64,000 nt of DNA from Lachnospiraceae bacterium UBA7199 (GTDB lineage: Bacteria > Bacillota > Clostridia > Lachnospirales > Lachnospiraceae). Below, piece after piece: positions 9,455-19,100 of this stretch (positions are counted from its first letter, which is position 1; every line of letters begins with the position of its first letter). Location: the NCBI GenBank assembly GCA_002490775.1, contig DKUR01000054.1:1-64000 (forward strand), read 5' to 3'. The notes beneath the pieces are model-generated. The model was given only the letters and a program-made list of their open reading frames with translations, was not told where the DNA came from and did not search any database. A program made the position numbers and the translations under genes.

Positions 9455-9940
9455 TCAGTCGTTGGGACTGCCTAAATGTATCGTAATTGGATTTGGAATG
9501 ACCACTTGGCGGAGTACCTGGGGATCTTCTGCGCCAGGTCCCTCCTGATGACGCATCTTCGTCATGGAGACGGCAGGCGCATCAATCTGAATTTCTGTCA
9601 CAGTGGGGATGCGCTGCCGCTCCCGCATTGGAATAAATTCAAGGGGTTGAATGGCTGTCTCCCCATCCAGGATCGGGATGCCGATAATATGAATCCAATT
9701 AAAACCGTTTGCAATCGCAAGCACATCATAACTGATAAAAGGCGTTCCGGTAAAATCCGGATCTAAGGACAGGGATTTATCCAGAGTTTCTAAAGCAATC
9801 CGCTTCGTTTCCCCGCTTTCATCTGTCGTTACATGATAAACATGTCTTTCACGGGCATCCATAATCCAAATCTGTACCCCGCCAAGCGGAAGCGCATCGT
9901 GAGCCATCCGTGCCTGTATGATTAAATAGCCAGTAGCCAT
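9455..9940 (-). CDS. Spore-type N-terminal domain protein, apparently 3'-truncated
   Basis: 161 residues opening with GYLIIQARMAHDALPLGGV, the beta-rich (transthyretin-like) N-terminal domain seen in clostridial spore cortex/peptidoglycan-associated proteins, and reaching PNPITIHLGSP. In the longer family members as I know them, this is where the next conserved segment and peptidoglycan-related domains follow. Here a stop comes within a few codons, and one base further lies the stop of the convergent oxidoreductase. Seen: short length and abrupt end. Inferred: loss of the 3' part by rearrangement. A naturally short paralogue remains possible. A GAAGGAGAAG sequence upstream suggests it is still translated. 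Confidence 0.6.
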   Translation of the reverse strand: MATGYLIIQARMAHDALPLGGVQIWIMDARERHVYHVTTDESGETKRIALETLDKSLSLDPDFTGTPFISYDVLAIANGFNWIHIIGIPILDGETAIQPLEFIPMRERQRIPTVTEIQIDAPAVSMTKMRHQEGPGAEDPQVLRQVVIPNPITIHLGSPND

Positions 9941-10111
9941 AAGCGATAGACTTCTCCTTCAAATTTCTATATAATATGAATATGAAGAAAAGGCGGCTGC
10001 AGTTACTTTATTCCCGCGAGGTTTTTGATTTTGGAAAATAGTCATAACTGTGTATGAAGGAAAAAGTGATCTGGCAGAGCAGAATAGAAAAATATTTGGT
10101 GGAGGAAGGCG

Positions 10112-10339
10112 ATGGACGTATATGATTTTTGGAAGGCAGTGCTGCAGCAGGATGCTGAAAAAATGAGAACTTATTTCAGGGAAAATGCCTATGTAAACTG
10201 GCATTGTACCAATGAACATTTTTCTGTGGAAAAGGGGCTGATCAGTTCTTTGGATGAATACCGGGGTGATGACGGTCCAGCACCCCAGTGGAGAAGGGAG
10301 AAAAAGATAGGATCGGTAATTAAAAAACCAGAGGCGTGA
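10112..10339 (+). pseudogene. NTF2/SnoaL-like fold protein, fragment
   Basis: 75 codons from an ATG at 10112 with GGAGGAAGG upstream. MDVYDFWKAVLQQDAEKMRTYF followed by NWHCTNEHFSVEKG resembles the first half of small NTF2/SnoaL-like proteins (usually about 115-130 residues), but the second half is replaced by an unrelated basic tail. It ends 3 bases from the convergent ASCH-like gene. Likely a truncated gene that retains its start signals. Confidence 0.45.
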
Positions 10340-10342
10340 AAT

Positions 10343-10810
10343 TTATGAAAACCTTGATTTTTCATAATTATATGGAATGCTTGTTCCGGCAGCAACGTCA
10401 TCAATTTTTTCTAAAATAAGCCAGTCGTCCATATTTCCCTGTCGTTCAAATATAAGGGGGGATATCTCTTCCACCTTATGGAATTCGATGAGACAAAGGC
10501 ATTTTTTGTGCCAGCGGATTTTTTGCTTTTCTGTTAAATTCAGCTTATGCTGATTTGCTTCAAGCACTTTTGTAATTTCTTCCTCTGACAGTTTTACATA
10601 GTTTTCCACATGCTTTACTTTAGCTTTTGCAGTGATTTCAGAACTTCCTTTTTCCATAAAATATAAATCCTCTTCTTCGAAAACCCTGCTGTGTGGAATT
10701 TTCCGTCCTGCAGCACCACGAATCACCATGGTTTTTTTACCGGCTAAAATTTTATCAAGAACCTTTTCTCCCTTTTTTCCTGTATTGTCACAATAAACTA
10801 AATGTACCAC
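10343..10810 (-). CDS. ASCH/PUA-like domain protein of unknown function
   Basis: 155 residues. The pattern 'KTMVIRGAAGRKIPHSRVFEEEDLYFMEKGSSEITAKAKV' followed by 'WHKKCLCLIEFHKVEEISPLIF' resembles compact ASCH/PUA-type beta-barrel proteins thought to bind RNA or modified nucleic acid; this is a pattern impression only. The start is a GTG at 10810 with AGGAGGAAAAGG upstream. The reading frame overlaps the end of the AraC-type gene by 23 bases, so translation is probably coupled. Confidence 0.5.
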   Translation of the reverse strand: MVHLVYCDNTGKKGEKVLDKILAGKKTMVIRGAAGRKIPHSRVFEEEDLYFMEKGSSEITAKAKVKHVENYVKLSEEEITKVLEANQHKLNLTEKQKIRWHKKCLCLIEFHKVEEISPLIFERQGNMDDWLILEKIDDVAAGTSIPYNYEKSRFS

Positions 10811-11678
10811 TTTCCTTTTCCTCCTGTATAATTGGTATCCAAATCTGGCTTAAATAGTTTTCATCATATGAATTCCCACTGCTATACCATTCTATTTCCG
10901 GGCATTTTGCATGTTGAAAAGGGTATTTGACAAGCCATTCTTCATTAAGATAGTTCCATCCCTGCTGTATGGCATGGGGAACCGGACCTTTGCAGTCAAA
11001 AACCGCCCATGTATGACTGGGAATATGCAGTTTGGTAAATCCGGGCGGGGGCTCCTTTGATGAGATTACCATAATGGAATATTCTATTTCATTTTGTTGA
11101 TTATCATAAGCGCCAAATAAGCCAAACAACCCTTTAGGATTACCCGTATCCATTGAAATTAACTTGGCAAACAGCCCATTTTGCTGACACTTACTCCAAA
11201 ATTCCGGTATTTTTTTAAAATGTAAATTGTTATTACAAGATACGAAGATGCTTTTTCCAACCAATAAAAAGCTTTCTTTATGCTCAAGCCGCCAGGAATG
11301 TTCACCGTCTTTTCGAAGCTGCATTTTGGGTGTGACTTTTAAAGTTACGCTTGCATTTCGTGCATCTTTTGGTGACACGCCATGAAATAGCTGGAAGGCT
11401 TTCGTAAAGGAAGTAGGGGAATCATAGCCATATTTATAGCTTATGTCAATTACTTTTAAATTGGTGCTTTTTAAATCATATCCTGCCAGAGTCAGTTTAC
11501 GAAAACGGACATATTCGGCAAAACTGATACCATTCATATAGGAAAAAACCTTTTGGAAAAATCCAAAAGAACATCCGGCTATTTTTGCAATTTCTTCGTT
11601 GTTTATAGGTTCTTGCTTTCGCTGTAAGTGATTTTCAACATAATCTATAATCAACTGTAGTTTTTCATTCCAGTCCAT
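10788..11678 (-). CDS. AraC-family regulator with GyrI-like effector-binding domain
   Basis: 296 residues. The N-terminal AraC DNA-binding region has two helix-turn-helix units: IAKIAGCSFGFFQKVF and VIDISYKYGYDSPTSFTKAFQLFHGVSPKDAR (to about residue 107). The C-terminal part (PPGFTKLHIPSHTWAVFDCKGPVP) is a GyrI-like/effector-binding fold, as in Rob-type or multidrug-sensing regulators. ATG at 11678 follows AAAGGAAG. The AraC plus GyrI-like order is a common Firmicute architecture for sensing hydrophobic compounds. It directs the minus strand, away from the biosynthetic genes. Confidence 0.88.
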   Translation of the reverse strand: MDWNEKLQLIIDYVENHLQRKQEPINNEEIAKIAGCSFGFFQKVFSYMNGISFAEYVRFRKLTLAGYDLKSTNLKVIDISYKYGYDSPTSFTKAFQLFHGVSPKDARNASVTLKVTPKMQLRKDGEHSWRLEHKESFLLVGKSIFVSCNNNLHFKKIPEFWSKCQQNGLFAKLISMDTGNPKGLFGLFGAYDNQQNEIEYSIMVISSKEPPPGFTKLHIPSHTWAVFDCKGPVPHAIQQGWNYLNEEWLVKYPFQHAKCPEIEWYSSGNSYDENYLSQIWIPIIQEEKESGTFSLL

Positions 11679-11840
11679 ATGCTTCCTTTCTGTTTCGGCT
11701 CTCGTTCTGGTAATTATTTTAGCAGATGAACCTGGTCATTTCATCTTATTTTTCGTACTGCAAGGATAAGGGATGCTTGCAGCATGAAAAATAATGGGAT
11801 ATATTTGTTAAAGTAATTGAAATACTTTGACAGGGCATTT

Positions 11841-11902
11841 GACACTCGCGGCAGCCGCCAAATGTAAGCAGCCACTTGGCTCGTTGCCCGCGGGAATAAA
11901 GG
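11841..11902 (+). repeat. Dispersed GC-rich repeat, right-half copy
   Basis: GACACTCGCGGCAGCCGCC...CACTTGGCTCGTTGCCCGCGGGAATAAA closely matches the right half of the repeat at 35318-35385, including GCCAA/TTGGC pairing. It sits immediately upstream of the acyltransferase ribosome binding site, so it lies in the 5' leader of that gene. Confidence 0.65.
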
Positions 11903-11923
11903 CATGAAAAGGAGGAAATTGAT

Positions 11924-13024
11924 TTGAGGAAACCATACATTGATAACCTGCGGAATTTGACGATTCTGCTTTTATTTCCGGTACATACTTTTATGATCTG
12001 GAATGACTTTGGTTCCAAGTTTTACATATGGCAGGGAGAAGAAAAGATATTAAGTACATTGATCGTACTGGTCAATCCCTGGTTTATGCCGGTCCTTTTC
12101 GTTTTAGCCGGAATCAGTGCAAGATACGCATTGAAAAAGTACACTGTGGGGGAATTTCTGATTCAGCGGGTAAAGAAGCTGCTGATTCCTTTTTTATTTG
12201 GAGTAGTTGCTTTTATTCCTTTTCAGACACTGTATGCGAGAAAATTTTTTGATTATTATGAAGGCGGCATTTTAGAAAACCTGCAATATTTTTTTACCCA
12301 TCTTACAGATTTTAGCGGATATGACGGCGCATTCACACCAGGACATCTGTGGTTTATTTTGTTTTTATTTCTAATTTCAATTATGGCGCTGGTGCCCTTT
12401 CATTTTTTACCATATGAAAGAATAAGTAAAAGGGTGGAGCAGATGCCGGTTTTTGGTGTTTTTTGCTTATTTCTCCCTATATGGCTGATGTATTATCTGG
12501 GAAATTTTGGAGGTTACAGTATTGGAAAGAATTTTGCTTTATATTTGGCCGGATATTACGTGTTAAGCAATGATTCTGTAATGGAAAAGCTGGAAAAGAG
12601 CATAAAATGGCTCTCCGGTTTGTGTTTGATAGAAACAACTGCATTAGTGGTACTGTATTATAAATTTTCTTATTATGGAGATTTGTGGGTTAATTTTATC
12701 GGCTGGAATTGGATTTTAGTTTTGCTGGTTCTGGCAAAAAAATATCTAAATAAATCTACCGGATTTACCAGATATTTTAATAGGGCATCTTATCCTGTTT
12801 ATATCCTGCATCAGTCAATTTTGGTAGTGCTTGCCTATTATGTAGTTAAAAATGTCAATGGTATTTTTCTTCAGACGGTGTGCATCTGCATGGGAAGCTT
12901 TGGATTAACTATATTGGCATATCATCTGATCAGGCAGGTTCCACTTATAAGAAACCTGATAGGAGCCAATAACCCCGCCGCAAGCAGTGGGGCGTGGAAT
13001 TTGGCAAATTACCCGCAGAAATAA
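11924..13024 (+). CDS. Multi-pass membrane acyltransferase (acyltransferase 3/OafA-like)
   Basis: 366 residues with about ten hydrophobic segments. N-terminal NLRNLTILLLFPVHTFMIW holds the R...H pair typical of acyltransferase-3 proteins, and the C-terminal SYPVYILHQSILV is another hallmark. Such proteins move O-acyl groups across the membrane onto sugars, peptides or lipids. The start is a TTG at 11924, supported by AGGAGGAAATTG. The last 17 codons (NPAASSGAW...NYPQK) are encoded by a dispersed GC-rich repeat and look appended rather than native. It precedes the NRPS by 144 bases on the same strand, so it may decorate the product, but that link is only positional. Confidence 0.78.
   Translation: MRKPYIDNLRNLTILLLFPVHTFMIWNDFGSKFYIWQGEEKILSTLIVLVNPWFMPVLFVLAGISARYALKKYTVGEFLIQRVKKLLIPFLFGVVAFIPFQTLYARKFFDYYEGGILENLQYFFTHLTDFSGYDGAFTPGHLWFILFLFLISIMALVPFHFLPYERISKRVEQMPVFGVFCLFLPIWLMYYLGNFGGYSIGKNFALYLAGYYVLSNDSVMEKLEKSIKWLSGLCLIETTALVVLYYKFSYYGDLWVNFIGWNWILVLLVLAKKYLNKSTGFTRYFNRASYPVYILHQSILVVLAYYVVKNVNGIFLQTVCICMGSFGLTILAYHLIRQVPLIRNLIGANNPAASSGAWNLANYPQK
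12971..13022 (+). repeat. Dispersed GC-rich repeat, left-half copy inside the acyltransferase 3' end
   Basis: AACCCCGCCGCAAGCAGTGGGG matches AACCCCGCCGCAAGCAACGGG at 35260. The element is read through in frame and provides the stop codon region of the acyltransferase. Confidence 0.6.
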
Positions 13025-13055
13025 AGGAACGGAAAATATGCCCTATATACTACCT

Positions 13056-13091
13056 TAGCAAATTATCCCATTTCTGTAGCAAATTGTACCA
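13056..13091 (+). promoter_or_regulatory. 21-bp-period direct repeats upstream of the NRPS
   Basis: TAGCAAATTATCCCA (13056-13070) and TAGCAAATTGTACCA (13077-13091) agree at 13 of 15 positions, with a 21-base period, two helical turns. This arrangement suits two protomers of a regulator bound to one DNA face. It lies about 80-110 bases before the NRPS start codon. No regulator can be assigned. Confidence 0.45.
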
Positions 13092-13168
13092 GTAAGATTT
13101 TCTTTTTGGTGTTTCTTCTGTATCATTTGTATCATGACACAGAACAAACCATAGAGGAGGATCGGGGT

Positions 13169-16100
13169 ATGAATTTTTTAGATGGATTTGGGGAGATTGT
13201 GAAAAAAATGCCGGATCAGGTGGCAATTGTGGATATGGGAGGCACAAGAAGCACCACCTATCGGGAACTTGATAGAAAAAGCAGGCAGGCTGCGGCTAAG
13301 CTTCTCAAGGAAATGGGTGATATCTCGGGAAGAGCAGTTTTAGTATGTATGGACCGGAGAATGGAGTATTTGGCGGCGGAAATCGGAGTTATGATGGCTG
13401 GTGCGGCTTATGTGCCGCTGCTTCCAGATTATCCAAGGGAGCGGATTACATATATTCAAAAGGACTGTGAGGCAGCAGGCATCATTGATGCTGCATGGAT
13501 GGAGGATGTGGGAAAGTTTGAGCCTGTCAGTGAAGTGGCGGCTTTAGATGATGGAAGGGCGCTGATCATTTATACATCAGGTTCTACCGGGCGGCCTAAG
13601 GGGATTGTTCACAGGCATACAAGTTTTTGTGCAGGAGTTGAGAGGAATATACAGACCTTTGGGTTTGGGCCGCAGGAGCGTATGGCGGCAATGGCTCCTT
13701 TGTCTTTTGTTGCCACATTGTTTGAGTATTTTGCTATTTTTAACAGTGGCGGCTGTGTGCATATTTTATCCGAGGAGGTGCGCAAGGATGTGCGCCTGTT
13801 GGAGGATTATTATGCCCAAAAGGAGATCACCTGTGGTTTTATCAGTCCTCAGCTATTGCGTTATTTTAAGAATCATGGAAAGGCCTTAAAAAAAGTAATT
13901 ACCGGAAGCGAGCGGGTTTCCATGCTGAGTGGTGATGGCTATACCTTATATAATACCTACGGTTTAAGTGAGACGATTCCCGTAGTGTCTTCTTTTATTG
14001 TAGAGGCGCCTATGGAGAATACTCCCATTGGAAAGCCGGTGCCGGGAATTGAAATGCTTCTTTTAGATGAAGAAGGGAAAGAAGTTCCTGAAGGCGAGGA
14101 AGGAGAAATCTGCGTCCGGGGTACTTTAGGCGAGTGCTATTTAAATCAGGAAGAATTAAGCAGGCGTACATTTATACATCAGGCAGATGGGAAAGTGCTG
14201 CTGCATACGGGAGATATGGGAAGAAAACTGCCGGATGGAAATTTTATCTATGTGAACCGCAAAGACTGGATGGTAAAAATCAATGGACAGCGTGTGGAAA
14301 CCGGCGAAATTGAAATAAGGATGGCAGCAATACCCGGTATAAAAAATGCTGTGGTAAAGGCCTTTGAGGATGAAAACGGGCAGAACTATCTGTGCGGATT
14401 TTATGTTGCTGAGAAAGAGATAATGGGTGATAAAATTCGTACATGTCTGAAGGAGGCACTGCCCGATTATATGATCCCCCGCTTTTTAAAAGAGTTAGAG
14501 GAGCTGCCTAAAAATGTAAACGGAAAGCTGGACCGGAAGGCGCTGCTGCCGCCGGGAATTTCAGAATATAAGGCGGCATATAAAAAACCGGAAAATGAAA
14601 TACAGAGCCGGATCTGCAAGGCTTTTGAGGAAATTCTGCATTGCGGCATAGTAGGGATAGAGGATGATTTTTTCCAGTTAGGCGGAGATTCCATCAATGT
14701 GTTAAAGCTGATGGAAGTTCTTTTGGGAACGCCTCTTTCGCCAGGGATGGTATTAAAGGGCAGGACGCCGGAAAAAATTGCACTCCTTTTGCAGGAGGAG
14801 GCAGACAGGGCAAAGAAGGAAGAAGCCGGCACAGAAATACGGAAATCTTCTGCTGACCGAAAAGAATGGCCCCTTACGGATTCACAAATGGGGGTTTATT
14901 TAGAGTGTGTAAATGATCCAAAGAGCAAGATGTATAACATCCCCATGTGCTGTGAGCTTCCACAAAACATTGACCTAGACAGATTCCGGCAGGCTGTGAA
15001 ACAGGCTGTTGCCATGCATCCGGCATTTGGCGTAAAGATTGTATTAAAAGAGGGAATGCCTGTTATGGAGCTGTGTCCTGAATATATGGAAGCGGCTGTG
15101 GAGACCTATGATGCAGGGGAGATTGAAAGGGTAAAGAAGGAATTTGTCCGTCCTTTTGCATTAGGGGAAGAGCCACTTTACCGCATGGCCCTTTGCCGGA
15201 ATTTCTTTTTGTTTGACGTGCATCACTTAATTTTTGACGGTACTTCGGTGAAAGTGTTCTTAGATGAGATTTCACTTCTTTATCAGGGAAAGGAGCCGAA
15301 ACCGGAAGATATTTCTTTGATGGATGTGGCTGTATTTGAGGAAACTGTAAAGGATACTCCTAAATACCAGGCAGCCAGAGAATACTTTAAAAATAAGCTG
15401 GAGGATGCGGAAGCAGGCGACAGCCTTTTAAAAGACTATAAGCCCAAAACGGTCAGTGCAGAAAGCGGAACAGTCCGCATGGCGCTGGGAGAAGAAATTT
15501 CCATCATGCTGGTAGAACAATTTGTAAAGCAGAAGGGAATTTCAGAAAATACCCTGTTTCTGGGTGCCTTTGCCTATGCCCTTGGAAAGTACACAGGGGA
15601 AAACAAGAGCCTGTTTTGCACGGTAAACAATGGAAGGCATACGGTGGGGCTTGCAGAGTCTGTGGGAATGTTTGTGCGTACACTTCCCATGTACCAGACC
15701 TGGGAAGAAACAGTTACGGTAGAAAGCTATTTACAGGAATTCCAGAAAAGCTTTTATGAAACCATGGAACAGGATGTGATTTCCTTCGGGGAACTGGCAA
15801 GAGAGTATGGGATTGCATCAGATATCCTGTTTGTTTATCAGGGCGAAATGTTAAGTGGTTTATATTTGGACGAAAAGCACTATCCGGCGCAGCCTGTTTT
15901 TACAGGAGAAGTACAGGCGGATATTTCCGTTATGGTAATGAAGGGACAGGGAGGTTATGAAATTACTCTGGATTACCGGAAAGATCTGTATCGGGAGGAA
16001 ACAGCAAAGGGATTACAGAGAATGCTGGTACAGACATTAAAGGGAATGCTTTCCTGTCAGAGCCTGAATCAGATTTCTTTGGTTTCGGAATTGGATGTTC

Positions 16101-19100
16101 AGATTTTGGAGAGTTTTCATGGGAAAGAAGATCCTTTTGACCGGACAAAGACGATTGTGGATTTGTTCCGGGAGCAGGCAAAGCGTACACCGGATGCGGG
16201 TGCGGTAATTTATACAGACCGAAGTTATACCTATGGGCAGGTGGATGAGATAACAGACCGTCTGGCCGGCTACATTGGAGGGCTTGGCATTGGCAGGGAG
16301 CAGGTGGTATCCGTATTAATTCCACGGTGCGAATATATGGCAATTGCTTCTCTTGGTGTGCTGAAAGCCGGAGCTGCCTACCAGCCTCTTGATCCCAGCT
16401 ATCCCAAGGAGCGTCTTGGCTTTATGATTCAGGATGCGGATGCACAACTTTTGATTGCAGAGGAAAGCCTTTTACCGCTGGCAGAAGGGTATACCGGAAA
16501 GGTTCTTTTGACAAAGGATATAAAAGGGCTTCCCAAAGCAGAAAAACTGCCAAAGCCGCCTAAAATGGAGGATTTGTTTATTCTTCTTTACACCTCCGGC
16601 TCCACCGGCGTGCCTAAGGGATGTATGTTGGAGCATGGCAATCTTGCGGCATTCTGCCATTGGTATAAAAACTATTATGACTTACAGCCACAAAGCCGGG
16701 TGGCGGCTTATGCCAGCTATGGATTTGACGCACATATGATGGATATTTATCCGGCGCTGACTTCTGGTGCAGAGGTCTGCATTATTGATGAATCCATCCG
16801 CCTGGATTTAAATGAGCTGAACCGGTATTTTAAGGAGCAGAAAGTAACCCATGCCTTTATGACAACCCAGATCGGGCGTGCTTTTGCCACAAGCGTAAAA
16901 TGTGATAATTTAAAGTATTTGTCTATGGGCGGGGAGGCATTGACTCCCTTTGCGCCGGAAGGGACGACAAAATATTATAATTTATATGGGCCTACCGAAT
17001 GCACGGTTCTTTCCACAGCTTATCGTTTACAGGAATATGAGGAAGATCTGCCCATTGGAAAACCCCTCTCCAATATGCGGCTTTATGTGGTGGATTCTTT
17101 TGGAAGAAGGGTTCCTGTAGGTGTTCCGGGAGAACTTTGCATTTCAGGCTGTCAGGTATCCAGAGGTTATTTGAACCGCCCGGAAAAGACAGCGGAGGCA
17201 TATTCCTTAAATCCTTTCTGTGAATTGGAAGACTACCTGAGAATGTACCATACCGGAGATATTGTGCGTTTCCTTCCTGATGGAAATGTTCAGTTCATAG
17301 GCCGGAGAGACGGTCAGGTAAAGATAAGGGGATTCCGTATTGAACTGACGGAAGTGGAAGAAATTATACGCAGATTCCCGGGCATTAAGGACGCCACAGT
17401 GGCAGCCTTTGATGAGCCTTCCGGGGGAAAATATATTGCCGCTTATGTGGTATCCGACGAGCAGGTGGACATTGAAAAAATGAATGCCTTTATTGAGGAG
17501 AGCAAGCCCCCTTATATGGTTCCGGCAGTGACCATGCAGATTGAGAAGATTCCTTTGAACCAAAATCAAAAGGTGGACAAAAGAGCGCTTCCTAAGCCGG
17601 AGCGGAAAAAAGAAGAGTTAGTGCCTCCTAAGGGGCAGGTACAGGAAAAACTTTTTGAATGTGTGGCAGAGGTGATTGGACACAGGGATTTTGGCGTATC
17701 CACAGATATCTATCGGGCCGGACTTACTTCTATTGGTGCGGTAAAGCTTACTGTACTTATTTCGGCAGCTTTTGAGGACGCAGTGGTGCGCAATAAGGAT
17801 TTAAAAGAAAATAATACCATAGAAAAACTGGAAAAATTCCTTTTAAGCGGACAGAAAAAGGAAGTGTTTGAGCTGCTGGAGGATTATCCGCTGACGCAGA
17901 CACAGAATGGTATTTTTGTAGAATGTGCAGCCAATCCGGGCAGCACGATCTATAACATTCCATTTTTATTCCGGCTGGATGAAAAGGTGGATCTTTTAAG
18001 GCTGAAAAAGGCCATAGAGGATACCGTTGAGGCCCATCCGTATATAAAGGCCACATTACATATGGACGAGGAAGGCGAGATCAGGCTAAAGAGAGAGGAT
18101 CAGGCTCCTTTTGCTGTTGAAATAGAAAACTTCATTTCAAAGGACGAACTGGTGCGTCCTTACCAGCTTTTAGAAGAAAGGCTGTTCCGTATTGCGTTGT
18201 ATGAGACCGGGGAGGGAAATTATCTGTTCCTCGAATTCCATCATATTATCAGCGATGGTACCTCCTGCGGTATTTTCATTCAGGATATGAACGCTGCTTA
18301 TGCTGGAAAGAAGTTGGAAAAGGAAAGATTTTCCGGTTTTGAGGCTTCCCTTGTGGAGGAAAAGGCACTGCAGGGAGAGGAGTATAACCGTGCAAAGGCC
18401 TATTATGATTCTATTTTCTCCGGCTGCGATACGGATTTCCTTCCTTCTAAAGATAAGCAGAAAAAACCATCCGAAGCAAAGCAGGAAGCGGCAGGGGAAG
18501 TATCCGGTACAGCGGGATTATACAGCCGGAATATACCTGTGGATATGGATGCGCTGTATAGTTTCTGCGAGAAACAGCAGGTTACATTAAATGCGTTGTT
18601 TACTGCGGCTTTTGGTTTTGTGACGGGGCGGTATGTGTATAAAGATGAAGCTGTTTTCACTACTATTTACAATGGCAGGAATGATTCCAGACTTTCTTCT
18701 ATTATCAGTATGCTGGTAAAGACGCTTCCGGTGTACTGCAATATAGATGGGGAAAGAGAGGTTGCCGGTTATCTGAAAGAAACCGGTGAGCAGCTTTTAA
18801 ACAGCATGAATGCGGATATTTACTCCTTTGCGGAAATCAGCAGGGCTTATGGCATTAAGGCGGACATTCTGTTTGCATTCCAGGGGGATAATTTCCAGTT
18901 TGAAGAGATTGCAGGGGAAAAGGCGGTTTTGGAACCAATGCGGCTGGATACTGCAAAAGCGCCTCTTTCGGTGGATGTAGTAGTAAATGGAAACGAGATC
19001 TGCTATCAGGTGGAATACAGAAACGATCTGTATGAAGAAGAGACTGTGGCAGGACTGGTGGACGCTCTGGCAGTTACAGTGGAAGAGTTCCAGACCAGAA

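Noticed and set aside
13106..13168. Upstream extension of the NRPS frame from a TTG
   Set aside because: No ribosome binding site; GAGGAGG before the ATG at 13169 decides the start, and the extra residues do not resemble an A domain opening.
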